DNA of 64,000 nt. It comes from Xiphophorus maculatus (taxonomy: Eukaryota; Chordata; Actinopteri; Cyprinodontiformes; Poeciliidae). The notes beneath the pieces are model-generated. The model saw only the letters and a program-made list of their open reading frames with translations, made no database searches and was not told the origin of the DNA. This document shows positions 50,951 through 63,700 of this stretch, one piece after another. The DNA lies in assembly GCF_002775205.1 (NCBI RefSeq), contig NC_036459.1, positions 6,641,466-6,705,465 of the forward strand. Reading direction: 5' to 3'. A program made the translations under genes and the position numbers. How positions within the stretch are numbered: position 1 is the stretch's first letter; each line of letters begins with the position of its first letter.

Positions 50951-51843
50951 TCTCGACGGTGCTGAGACAGTGTCAGTCTTCTTTTCTAGAGACTTCTGCA
51001 AGGTAAATGTCTATCATTATGAAACGTGCTCGGTAATTTGCGATTACATCCGATTAAATCGCTTTTCTCGACGACGTTGACCTTTTAACACCGAGTGTCG
51101 CTTTGTTTTAGAGCGGAAATAAAGTACACATTTCGAGTTAAAGTCGAACCCGTCGACGCTAACAATATAATCAAACTTTAGCCGTTGCACTAACTAAAGC
51201 AAGCAAGGCTCGCATGCTTCACTGCAAGGCGTGTAGTTTGATGTAAACAAGATTGTTGAGTTTGACGAGTCGCTTCGTGTTAATCTTGCCGACTTGAACG
51301 GAATGTCTTCAGTCTGTGCACAATCTGAATATGATGAATTAAAATCGAATAGACTGTCACAAATGTACACAAGGTTCTTGTTTTGGTCAGGAGGATCACG
51401 TGTACTCATTTCTTACGCGTGTATGGATGTTTTTTTTTTTATCCATGTGGAAAACTATGCAACCAAAGGTTTTCCATGGCAGGATGAGTGACGGGCAGCA
51501 GCAGCCAATTGCAGACGTTTCTGTGTAGTTAGCCCAGCCTTCCGTTCCCAAGGCTTTGTTTACATTATACTGCGCTAATATTTAGAGCAAAGGTTGATTT
51601 CTTCTTCTAATTTTTTAATTTTTTTTTTTAAATCGAGGGCTGAAACTGCCGGAATTATGTTTATTTTAAGCTAAATCAAAACAAGTGGGGAATAAAATGT
51701 ATAGTTTAGTGAACAACACGACCTTTTAATATTTAAAATATGCATTTTGTAAATTATTTCAGTAATTCATGTATTTAATAGTCCGATATTGCAGAAAATC
51801 ATTAATTTATTTTTCGGCTGTCAGCTTTAGCCATCAGTCAGTA

Positions 51844-51911
51844 GGCGGGGCTTACACTTTAAGGCACAAAGTGATTGGTCTGCAGACCAGTGGTTGTGCA
51901 CGTTAACCAAT
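51844..51911. promoter_or_regulatory. GC box and two CCAAT boxes inside tcp11l2 intron 1
   Basis: GGCGGGG at 51844-51850 is followed by ATTGG at 51874-51878 (inverted CCAAT) and CCAAT at 51907-51911. This Sp/KLF plus NF-Y grouping is promoter-like and lies downstream of the presumed first exon, so a second promoter is possible. Confidence 0.35.
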
Positions 51912-53089
51912 CAAATGGCGACTTCCATAATAATTATACTTTCGACAATTAAATTCTATGATTTATGATTTTTAACAAATAAAGAATTTAATGATAAATA
52001 GTTATACATTTCTTTGTGTTTTTAATTAATTCTGAATATATATTTAGATCTATAGATGTTTAATATTTGTTTAATGCACTAATTATAGTCTAAGTAATCA
52101 CACATTAATCTGTATTTAGAAACATTTTTTAAAATGTAGTTTATATTTTTATGTTTTTCTACATATGTTTTTCTATATGTTTACCCCATTTGTTAGTTTT
52201 TTTGTCCAAATGTGTCAGTTGTTATAAATTGTTATAACAATTTGTACTTAGCAAGCATTTTCTGTTTTTTTTAAATACACCTCTTCATAAAAAAAATAAT
52301 AATAATTTAGCCTTTTTATGAAGTTTAGTATTGTTATGATCTAATATCTTGCATGACCTCAGACTGCTTACATAAAAAAAAACAGTAGATGACACCTAAT
52401 CCCTAATTCTCTCCACTCAATCCCATTAGATTATCTTTAAAAAACATGTGTTGCTTTATTGGACCCAGCTGTCAATTTTAGCTCATGATCATTTGCAGAA
52501 ATTAGTCTTGCACCCCGGCCCCCTCCCTCCTTCCATCCTCACCCCTTGAGCTATCTTTAAACTGCAAGAGCGGAGCTTGTAGTCAGTTTTGGGTGCAGAT
52601 AACTGAGGCCAGGAAGAGAAGCAGCCCTGCCTTTACAGTCCTGCATGTCTTTGCCAATATTAAAATAATAATTCTTCCTCTTTCAAGTGATAATATTTGC
52701 AAGTTCAGAACAGCTGGTGTACGATCAGGTGTAACGTGATTGCTTCAGTTGGGTCGTTTTGTCAACTTTTTCTTTTTCTTGTCCTAAAAGTATTACCTTA
52801 TTCCTCATTCATAGTTTAATAAGGCGTTCTGTTGAAACACTGCAACTGATATATATCTCTGTAGCTATGGTAACTAGCCTGCCAGCTGTTGTGTAGCTGG
52901 TGTTTTTGTTGCAGTCGTAGCCTTGACAACGAAAACTATGGCCCCCCCTCCGACTGCAGCACACGTATCACTTCCTTCTGGTTGAAAATAATCTGTCGCT
53001 GCCTGTTGTTCTGTCCCATTAAGAAAAGAGTTTGTAGTTGTGCTGAGACAAAATGTGTTTTGTTTTCTCCTTTGCAGCTGGAAGCCAGG

Positions 53090-56000
53090 ATGCCTCTAAA
53101 TAATGAGCAACCCACTTCCACTTCCAGAAGTGAGGACCAAGGAAGTGACGTGGAGTCGTCGCTGGCCAGCGACCTGGACTGCTCCCGGGACAGCTTCAAC
53201 AGCGACAGCTCCAGCAAACACTGCACGCCCTCGTGTAAGTTAACTATCTGAGGTTTCGGTACTTATTTGCAAATGCATCACTGTTTCCTTTGTTTCCCCC
53301 TCAATTCATTTCTTGTACTTCTCTGTTTTGTCCACAAAGTTGAAAGTTTGTGTTGAAAATTCGATTTTACGAGAGATGCGTTTGCTAATGTTGTTTTCTT
53401 TTTGCAATAGTAATAGTTTCAGCGGCTGACCTTTTCCTGATTGTTGTCACACAGCTTTAATAATCCTGTGTTTTCATTCCGGCAGCGAGTCCGCCCAGAA
53501 TACTTCCTCGAGACGAAGTCATGGAGGCCGGGCGAGACCTTTTCAATCTCAAACTCGTACATGAGATTGTCGTTGGAGACGTTCGCGCGGAACTGAGTCA
53601 AGGACCACAGAACAGGTGCTTTACCCACTGAGTCCACCTGTTTCTGGCAAGAACTGATCAAAAGAGGAAAATATGTTTTTTCTTTAGTAGTGAAGAAGAC
53701 ATGAGCAGAAACAGGTGGTCAGGGATTGTTTTGATAAAAATCTCCCCGTTGTGTAGGAAGGTGTACTTCATCATAGGGTGTACTTAGTATTTCATTTGTA
53801 TCCACAGCATTATGTAAGGTAAATTGTTTATTTCTTTACAGTTTATGGAACATAGTAAGACAGAATCTCTACAAGGCCTTTTGGGACAAACTGGAGACTG
53901 AGCTGAATGAAGACCCACCTGAATATCAGCACGCCATTAAACTAGTAGAGGACATCAGAGAGGTTGGTGCAAAACTGGACGTTAACGGTTAAATGAAAAA
54001 AAAAACCCATAACATTTGGTCAGCATAAAATAACACTTGAACTGAATGTTTTGTCTTCTCCGGACAGATCTTGCTGTTGTTCCTCAACCCGGGTGCCAAT
54101 CGGATGCGGACCCAGATCATGGAGGTGCTGGACATGGACCTCATTCGTCAGCAGGCTGAAAACGACGCCTTGGACATCCAGGGACTCGCATCGTACATCA
54201 TTTCCACCATGGGGAAGCTGTGTGCACCAATGAGGGACGAAGAGATCCGGAAGCTACGAGAAAGCACAGATAACATAGTTACACTACTGAAGTAAGTAAA
54301 ACCCTCTGCCTTTATGTGTTTTAATGAGATACATTGTGACCAATTAATTTCAGTTTGCTTCTCCTCGTGCTCATAAGGGAGATATTCCGAGTTCTGGACC
54401 TGATGAAATTAGATAACGTCAACAGTACAATTGAAATCCTGAGGCCTCTTCTGCAGAGGAACAGAGTTGAATACCAGAGGCAACTTTTTCAGAGCATCCT
54501 GGACGATCTACCCAGTGAGTTAAAAAAAACAGAACAAAATAGAATTGATCATTTTGAACTTTGTAAAACAAACGCATCACAAAGTTGTAACCAAAACATG
54601 GCTTGTTTTCCAGCTGCTTTAAACCGCACCACCGCCTGGATCCAGTCAGCCCTGGAGGAGCTGCTGCTGGCCAGCTTCCCTCCAGAAAAACCTGACAATG
54701 CCGGGAAAGGTCAGCCGCCACTTCCTGGTCCCGTCCAAATCCTGAATGCTGCGTGCCTGCGCTTTCTCACATGGGACTTTTCTAAGACACTGGTCCCTGA
54801 GGTAATCTATTCCCTGATATATCTGATTATTTTATTTAGTTCTGCCTAATATCATACAGAAAATATTAGACACAAATTTACATTTAAATCCAAAAATGTT
54901 TGGGGGGTTTTATGTTTCAATCTTTTTTTTTTTTAGACTTGGGTGATGGACGAATACCGTCTAGAGGAAATTCAGCGGCAGCTCCGGCAGTGGGAGACAG
55001 TGAATGAAGTGCTGCTTATTGTGCACAGCAAAATTGGGGGGCCGATCCAGGGGGCCTCCTCGCTCTCCGACCGCCTGAAAAGGATGATCAGTGTTCTGTT
55101 GGAGGGCATGCACAAACCGTCAGTTCATCCTCATTTATTTCGCCACATTCAAACATCAAAGTTTGAACATCAAAGTTTGAATGTGGACACTAATGACCGT
55201 TTTCTTTTACGAAGAGGATCAAATGTGTGCTCTATTTGCAGGGACTTTAACCTGGAAGAAACACTAGAGGGCGTCGGTGCTCAGGTTTGCAGTGAGCTCA
55301 ACAAGTCTCTGACTGAGAGAAGCTGCCCTGCGCTGACCCCAGATCAGCAGGCGACCCTCACAGGACAGATCTGCAGCATCAGCCAGAAGGAGAATCCCAT
55401 TCGCACTCTTGTTGGTATGGAAAGTGACAACAGGAAGTTGTTTTTGTGCCTTTTTTAGTCGGAAGAAAAAGAGTTTTTAGAAAAAAGAATGTTTTGTGTC
55501 AAAAATGTATGAATTTATGGAATTTGATTTAAGAATTTTTCAAATCTGGTAAATTAAGGTCAAACTTCTTCTATTTCTGGACTTTTTTCCTTAATCCATT
55601 CTCTATAGGATGAGTTTTTTAAGAGATATTGTACTTATTTGGAACCACACATCTTTTATTCTTTTAGAAAAAAGAAGACTTGCGCGTTTTGATATATATA
55701 TCTATTAGACGTTTGCCAACATACTGTTTCAATTTCTAGGTTTTAAAAAGAAACCTAATACTTTTGCAGAGGACGGATAGATTTTCTAATATGCTTATTT
55801 GTGGAAAATTATGTTAGAAAAAAGCACATTTTCCGATCTTAAACCAAAAATAAATCTACCAAACATGTTTTTTAGTCATTTTAGTGTCCTGTTGTGGAAA
55901 GTCTGTGCAACAACTCCATGAAAGGTTAAAATCTTAATTTTTAAAAACATATCTATGTTTGAAAACATTAGTTGTTCTTAATGTTTATCTGGAGTGATTG

Positions 56001-56306
56001 CAGATTTGAAAGTCCGTTTGTTGTCATGTCCTTTCTGCAGAGGATCGTGTGCAGCAGTACTTCATGTTGCTCCTGTCTGACCCCAAAAACCAGACCAAAC
56101 TTGAAGAAGTTTCAGCCAGCCTGACTGCCATCAAGCCCGAGCTGGTAGCCATTGGAAAAACATTCATCTCTCTGATCAACTACAACAGGGCTGTCTATGG
56201 ACCTTTCTATATGGACATCATCAGGAAGCTGCTGTTTGGCAGCAGCCCACCAACCCCAATCCCTCATCAGCAACAAGCACCAAACTGTCATGTCTCTCAT
56301 GAATAA
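53090..56306 (+). CDS. tcp11l2: T-complex protein 11-like 2
   Basis: Member of the TCP11 family; the mammalian orthologue has been tied to muscle-cell migration and differentiation, but its biochemistry is unclear. Coding exons: 53090-53234, 53486-53615, 53842-53962, 54068-54291, 54378-54514, 54614-54801, 54937-55118, 55242-55414 and 56041-56306; 521 residues (human 519). The start MPLNNEQ corresponds to human MPFNGEK. A Ser/Asp-rich segment ([20 protein letters not shown]) is followed by the TCP11 domain with conserved blocks [50 protein letters not shown] and [14 protein letters not shown]. An untranslated exon probably ends at 51002, and exon 2 starts at 53078, twelve bases before the ATG. 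It is divergent from depdc4. Confidence 0.95.
55143..55186. repeat. Small hairpin with internal repeat in tcp11l2 intron
   Basis: The perfect arms CCACATTCAAAC (55143-55154) and GTTTGAATGTGG (55175-55186) enclose two copies of the word ATCAAAGTTTGAA. It fills much of a 123-bp intron. Confidence 0.6.
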
Positions 56307-57207
56307 CCGGGAGTTTTTTTGTTTATCTGCCAGGTATAGAGAAATATGGGAATGTGACATGAGAAGACCTTAGACCAACTGTCTAAGGAACAGGAACTAA
56401 AAGGAAATCTTAAATATGAGATCAAAAATGGACAAATGGGTAAATGTTCTTCCTGCACCTGGATTGTCTCCGTTTGTGATATTTATCACAAGATTCTTGC
56501 AGTAATACATTTGTCCACCTCAACTCTGACCTGCCTTTCAGAACCCGAACTCAGTGTTACAGTACTCCGTTTTCTCAGTTATCCTGACATCCTAGTTCAT
56601 TTCTTTCAAGTCTCCCTTTATGCTCAGTCCTGTAAATAAGACCGTAAAGGCAACAGCTTAGTATCTGCAACATATAAAAAGTTATAAAGCAATACAGATG
56701 TACATTTTCAGAAATGTAGCAGAGAAGTTTTACAGATTCCTTCCATATACATGATGTTTATTGCTATATAAATACAAAAAAAAGCATATTTGAGTGAATT
56801 CTGGTAAAATTGTACTGTATAGAGTAAGTGCCACATTCAATGCTCAGATTTAACTGTCAGAACTTGGATTTCTTTGTTACTTTGGAACCAAGTATGAGTT
56901 TGTGTTACTTGTTTGCATTAGCAGCTTGGTGTTGGAGTTCTTTATTGTTGGCCACAGGTTATGTTTTTATCAGTGGAGTGATTATATATAGTTTTGTTCT
57001 TTTTTTTCTGTATACTTAAAATGCAAACTTCTGTGTGTTTTTCAGTATTTGTTAAATTTGTTTGTTTGAACAAGTTGAGAAAAAAGGTGCTGAACTTGCA
57101 AGAGATTTTGATGTTGAAACATTTCCAGCAGACCTTAAAATGCACAAAGAAGAGCAGTTTACAGGGACATGTGGGAAATTGATTTTCTCTGTTACCATAA
57201 TTATTAT

Positions 57208-57213
57208 AATAAA
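57208..57213 (+). terminator. tcp11l2 polyA signal
   Basis: AATAAA about 900 bases past the stop at 56306, in AT-rich 3' UTR-like sequence. Confidence 0.5.
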
Positions 57214-57911
57214 ACTTGAATTGTTGAATCTATGAAACCAAGTGAAACAATTCATTTAAAGTATTGCAAAAAATCTAATGTAAGGTGGAAAACAGTTTTT
57301 ATACATCCAACAAATTTATTCTTTATGTTTCAATGAAACAAATACTGAGACACAGTGACTAAGATGATATTTGGAGGAGCCAAGATAAGATGATCAATCT
57401 AAAAACACTGTACCAAATATCAAACATGACAGGGGCAGCATCATTCTGTGGGTCTGTTTTTCTGCCACTTTCATAAAGTGGATGGAATAATAAAGGATTA
57501 TGCTTTTATATTCTTTAATATTACCTCAGCGAAGTTCCCAAATTGTGATTTAAAACACTCATAACCTTTGCATAAAGCTTACCAATGTCAAGCTTGAAGA
57601 AGCATCCTTACCTGAAACCTAGTAGAAATACAGTATGTGCACAATGTTTTTTTTATATAAAGGTTCAAGTTTACCTCCAATCTATTTTTCCTTGCACATT
57701 TCATTTTGTTTCTCTGTATGTTCACTTTATCTTAATGTTTTTTATTTGCTTATATCACAGTTTAAAAGTTTACCTCGAATCAACATGTTATAAAACATGT
57801 ATTGTGTTCTTTAAGAGGACAATGATCTCACACACACCTCTAAAGTGGTTTTGATATTAATAAATTACATAAGCAACAAGCTCTTAGAGAGCCATGAACA
57901 ATGATACTGAC

Positions 57912-58073
57912 ATTTTTTATTATTTTTTTTACCCCTCCAGGGGGTCTTTTGTGGGCTCTAATGTCTCTTATATGACAGTAGGCTGACAGGAAAGGGGGGA
58001 AGACATGCGGCAAATATCGTCGGGTCCGGGAGTCGAACCCGCGACGGCCGCGTCGAGGACTCAAGGCCTGTTT
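57912..58073 (-). mobile_element. tRNA-derived SINE, 5'-truncated
   Basis: Read on the minus strand: a tRNA-like head with a perfect polymerase III B box (GGTTCGACTCC, complement of 58029-58039), then the body 'GCCGCATGTCTTCCCCCC' and 'CAGCCTACTGTCATATAAG', and the tail 'CCCCTGGAGGGGTAAAAAAA'. The A box part is missing, so this copy is 5'-truncated. The body is of a type common in percomorph fish genomes. Confidence 0.8.
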
Positions 58074-58450
58074 AATATGCCAGTGACGTTTATATTGAAA
58101 TAAAACTATGCTGTCATCTGTACGCGTTACCAGGCAATACAAGTTACCTTCAGGTGTAAGTATGTTTCGTACAGCTGACAAGGCACCTTACAGTCTTGAA
58201 CTGATCGGTTTCCTGTTATTTTTATGACACCGAATTTGAATAAAGTGGTAACATAAAAGTCAAATAAACAGCACAAAATTATAACCACACTACTTCCAAG
58301 ACCAAAATCGAAATGTATATATTTTACGTATTTGTTATATAGACACTGTTACAAATGTAATAGTGTCCCACACAATAAAACAATACACGACACTGCTGTA
58401 CTTTATTCTAATAAAATCATATTTAGGTATAACTGCGTGTTACCAACTTG

Positions 58451-58460
58451 AAACATGTTT
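58451..58460. promoter_or_regulatory. p53 half-site upstream of apaf1
   Basis: AAACATGTTT fits the p53 half-site RRRCWWGYYY exactly. It lies about 320 bp before the presumed apaf1 first-exon donor. No good second half-site adjoins it. Mammalian APAF1 is a p53 target, which is why it is listed. Confidence 0.25.
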
Positions 58461-60720
58461 AAGAAAATGAGCTAAATGACAATTTACGACAGTTATGAAA
58501 TTACTTGAACGCAGCATCAGTTTGCCCAGTTACAGATTCGTTAGTTCGTGAGTTCATTGCTCACGTGGCATAAATATCTTCATGTGATTGGTTGTCTCTA
58601 AACGAAGTCGTTGTTATTGTTGTTTGTCCCGGAAGCTTGAATCTCTTATTGGGCGTGTGTTATGTCGAAAGAGAAATAAATAAGAATTTTGTGGCTTGAG
58701 GATATCTTGAAAACGCGACATAACTTTGAGGACTATCTTTCAACAGATAGCTTAATATTTATTCACAGAAGATAGTAGTGAGTACTTGTTTTCTGCTACT
58801 TTCTTTGTTTCTGTTTACCTCGGAATGTGTGAACTTGTCGAGACATATCTTTAAATGGTCAAAGTGTATCAGATATGCTGTGGCAACACTGGCGTCATAC
58901 TTAAACTGTGGTTTTGTTTACTATATTTAGTCTGATAGTTCAGTTTCTCATTAACCATTTGAATTTAAGGACTTTTAAGAATAAGTTTTAAATGCTACAA
59001 GTTAGTCTTCCTAAAAACGTAACGCCGTTTAAAAACGCCGGATATATTTTTTTATATTTCAGTAACATCTGACGGTATTTATCGATACCTTCTCCTTCCT
59101 CTTTGTCTTCCGGTGTATTTGTCTCATCCTGTGTGAGTTGAAACTTTGTCCACATCATTTTCTGTCCGTCTCACTGTTATACTATTTTTACCATTGATTT
59201 CTCTGACAGTAATTTCTATTTTAATTAACTTATACTTTAATTGTTTAATTGTGACAATTTTCACAATTGAAACCTGGTCACACAGTTTCTTATTTGTAAG
59301 TTTGAAAACCATTTAGAGATTAGCCTATTTCATGAACTCGGTTTCTAAATAGAAGCCGAAGTATGATATAGAATTGTAACACACAATCATGTAGTTCATG
59401 CGAATGTAAAATTCAGATTCCCAGAATTTAAATATTTTTGCAATAATAATTAAAACCAAAAAAAAAAATGAATGCACCAATCATATCCATGCACTTTACA
59501 TTATTTGCACTCAATATCTGGTTGCTGCAACTTTTGTAATAATTATTGCATCAGTTGAGTGTTGCAATACATGTGATCTGTGCAATTCTTTTTCTGCTAA
59601 TAGCAGCGACCTTTTCTGACCTTCTTTCTGAGCTGGGTGTCAACTGCTGGCAAATCAGCAGACTTCTGCATTATTGTGTAGGCCATAAAATTTAAAACAA
59701 AAACAATTCTTATTAGTCTTGTGCGCAATTTCACCAGTTGTTTCCTAACTGGTATAATTTCCCCCCAAAGTTTATTTATGTTTTAAAGTGCATTTAAAGC
59801 ATAAATAAACTAAACTAAATAAAAGTAAAGGCAGTAGAATAATTGACGTATTTAGCAGCGTAACACTAGCTTACAACCAAAGCTGGGTTAGAACAAACCC
59901 AATTGCTCAGACATTCCATACATGGAAGAGATCGAGTAAAAGTAAACATAATCTAGTAAAGGGCAGAAACGGATAAATCAAATAATAAATATAGAGCCTA
60001 AAGGTATGTATTGCTCTCTCCCTCCACCCACACACACGGTAACAAGAATGAACAAAATTTTGCAACTTATTAGCACAAATTTTTAAATTTTATTGCATTT
60101 ACATGAGCGAAGAAGTTGGCTGCAGGTTTATTTTGTTGCTGTTTTTGGGTTTTTTTTGCTGAGGAAGTGGTTTTAATTCCAAAATAGAATTGAAGTAATT
60201 ATATGCTTTTATTATACAAGCCATATGACAAATTATTTAGAGCAGTATTAGTTGCATGTGGTAGTTTAAATCATTCCTTGAATCTGTTCAGCTTAAAAAG
60301 GTGCAGCAAAGTTTGTGTTTGTAAACAAAATAAGGTGAACATTTTGTATAATCATACAAAATAATTTACAAAAATATACTTATTGACAGAGGAAAGCCAT
60401 GTTTTGGTGAGAACTGACAGCTGAGTTAGTGAGAACTTTTCCTTGCAAAATTATAAGTGGGGAGAATAATTAATATTTCCAGCATTTTGAACAAATACAT
60501 ATTTAATTAACTCTATACATCTTTAAGTTAACGAAAGGTTTGGTCAACTTTTGGTGCGACACAAACTATAATTATGTGGGAAATATTCTGCTGAGTGTAA
60601 TTAAGTAGAGTGCAGAATCTATGTTGCTGTTGGCCCGTTTTCTCATCCCTGTTTTTGAATATGAATAAATTTTTTTCTGGGGGGTTTTTAGCATCTGAAT
60701 GGTCTGTGACCTCAGCACTG

Positions 60721-63700
60721 ATGGCGCTGCAGGAGCGGACCCGGAGAAGTCTGCTGCGCTTGCGCCACCAACTGGAGCAGGACATCAAGCCACAGGACCT
60801 CATGGACCACATGATCAGCGATGGTGTGATCACTGTGGATGAGGAGGAGAAGGTCCGGATTAAGGTGAGCCAAGTCAAGCGACGTTGAAAGGCAACTAAA
60901 CTACTTCTGCCCCAACCCTCCATTTGTTTCAGTGTTTGTGATTTCTTTCTGCAGCCCACCAGAAAAGACCAAGCTGCAGCACTGATCGAGCTGCTGCTGA
61001 GGAAAGATGATCGCTCCTTCATTTCTTTCTATAATGCACTGGTTAAAGAAACGTACTACGATCTGGCCAAACCGCTGTATCAAGACTTACCAGGTGTCTC
61101 CTTCAATGGACGAAAGGGCTCCTTTGACAGCTCCGAAACTTCCGGTGAGAAGTGAGAAATTGTGGAGTTTCTGAGTTTCACCCTAATGTTTTCTGCATTC
61201 TAAATCCGGATACTTTATAGCAACTCTTTTCTGTTTTCCTCAACAGTTCAAATTATGCTGAGTGAAGGTGGCGTCCCACAGAGGCCTGTGGTGTTTGTGA
61301 GCAGACCAGAGCTGCTGAATCAGGTCAGGATGAAACTTGATTTGCTTCAGAAAGATGCCGGCGGCTGGGTTACGGTGTTCGGCATGGCCGGGTCAGGAAA
61401 GTCTGTGCTCGCTGCCGAGGCTGTCAGAGACCAGAGACTCATCGAAGGTGGAAAACTAAATAACTCAAAGAAAACATGAACTCTAGGTTTTGGTAAATAG
61501 GGGTTATTGTTCCTTTTTCTCACCTCTTCCCATCTCCTGCCCACAGAGTGTTTCCCCAATGGGATTCATTGGCTGTCCATCGGTCAGCTGGACAAATCAG
61601 ACCTGCTGGTGAAGATTCAGTCATTGTGTTTTCGCCTGGAGCAGAACCTGGATTCCCAATCGCAACAGCGGCCGCCCACCTCTCTGGATGAAGCAAAGGA
61701 GCGCCTGCGCTTCCTGATGCTGCGCAGGTTTCCCAGGTAAGCTGGATGTTCCTCTGGATCGAGTGATCATCTCTGTTAGATAAATATTATTATTTATTTC
61801 CTTATTTTAAAAAATATGTTTTAAACTAGCAGTCATTTTATATGTTATCAAACAGTAGTGGTATAACCAGGTGTAATATAAAGATCTGATTCAGTTTTAT
61901 TTTCTGTCCCTTAAAGAAACGTTCAAACCTTTTGTATTTTATTTTTTCATATTTTTGACATGTTACAACCCCTAACTACGGTATTTTACTCTGATTTTTT
62001 TACTGGGGTTCTTTGTGAGTTACCAGAATAGTAAATTATTTTTGAATTGTGTAGAAAACAATATCTGATTTTTTTTCCCCTCAAAAATCAGAAAACACCT
62101 GGCTTGTATTAAAATTCTCCCCATTTACTGTGATACCCCAAAATAAAATCCAGTGCAGCCAATTTTTTTAAGAAGCCTATTTATGCTGTTTTGGTATTAT
62201 GTCTCCTTTTCCTTAAAATTGCACTACTTTGTGTTGGCCGTGTTGAAATTACAATAAAATACATTGAATGTGACTAAATGTTATGAATTCTTTGGAAGGT
62301 TCTGTAGTTCTGGAATGAAAAGTAAATTACAGTATTGTTCATGTTCATATCTTTAACTATCTTTTTTGTTTTTAGATCTCTATTAATCCTCGATGACATC
62401 TGGGATAGCTCGGTGCTCAAAGTGTTTGATATTCACTGTCGAATTCTTCTGACCACCAGAAACAGAAGCCTCACTGATTCTGTTAGCGGTATGTCGTCTG
62501 CTCTGAATGCATGTCATTTTCTTTGTTACAGTAAGAAAAAAATACAGCAACTCTACCCACACTATGTGTATTATCTGCTCTTGTGCTTTCATATTTTAGG
62601 TGCCAAGTATGAGGTGGAAGTAGAAAGTGGTCTGGATGACAGAAAGGCGCTGGAGATCCTGGCCCTGTACACTAAAATGAATCAAAACGCGCTTCCTGTG
62701 GAGGCTCGCGACATCGTCAAAGAATGTAAAGGTCTGTAAACTGAAAAAAGACAAAAAAAAATTTTAAAACTGGCCTCTGACATTCCAGTAAATTTACACT
62801 TTTAAACTGTGGTTTTACTCCACACATCGTCTGCCTCTCAGGCTCTCCTCTGGTTGTGTCTCTGATCGGCGCTCTGCTCAAAGACAAACCCAACCGGTGG
62901 GATTACTACCTCCGCCAGCTGCGGCAGAAGCAGTTCAAGCGCATAAGGAAGTCTTCGTCCTACGACTACGACGCCTTGGATCAGGCCATGGCTGCAAGCA
63001 TCGAGGTTTTACCTGACGAACATCGGGAACTCTACAAAGACCTGACTGTGCTGCAAAAGGACGTCAAGATCCCCGCTAAGGTTTTTCTATGCAGTACACT
63101 CCTGTCACACTTTTCAATTCATCATGAACACAGAGAACAAACAGCTAAACATTCAAAACTGACAGTTAATTTTCTGCAGTGACTGAATTTTATGACTTTG
63201 ACAAAAATTCATAAGAGAGGCTATAAGTTTCTTTTCCTTCATCTTCCAGTATTGTCCTTTACTTGCTGGTGTCTTGAAAAGTAACTTAACTATTTTATGA
63301 TCTAGATCAAAAATAATAATAAGAAAAACATAAACGACTCCTCTTTCTTTTCTTGTAGATATTGTGTGTTTTGTGGGATTTGGAGCCAGAGGAAGTGGAA
63401 GACATTCTCCAAGAGTTTGTCAACAAATCCCTGCTTTTTGTAGACAACAACAGTAGACTGAACCTGTACTACCTTCACGACCTCCAGTTGGACTTCCTGG
63501 TGGAGCAGAACCGAGATCAGATAGAGGTTTGGCCCCTTTCTTTTGTATCTTAACATGCCAACTCTAAATAACTCTGATTATCAAAAAAACGAGCAGACAT
63601 TGTGTTACCTGATCCTTTGTTATATCTAAAATAAATACAACTGGACAACAATTTCAGGTTTATTGTTAATCAATAATATCCTGCCACATTTCAGAGTCTT

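Larger units (their letters stand above)
57214..60690. other. Intergenic region and apaf1 5' end, no coding gene
   Basis: Holds a Tc1-like fragment at about 57340-57560 ('ggggcagcatcattctgtgg'), a SINE at 57912-58073, and AT-rich sequence. A donor-like GATAGTA|GTGAGT at 58777/58778 may end an untranslated apaf1 first exon. IKBIP, which shares a promoter with APAF1 in mammals, was not found on the minus strand here. Confidence 0.45.

Noticed and set aside
58017-58073. Possible tRNA gene (perfect B box)
   Set aside because: No A box, no cloverleaf, and the sequence continues into a known-type SINE body.
57840-58181. 113-codon minus-strand frame
   Set aside because: It is the body of the SINE read through; not a protein gene.
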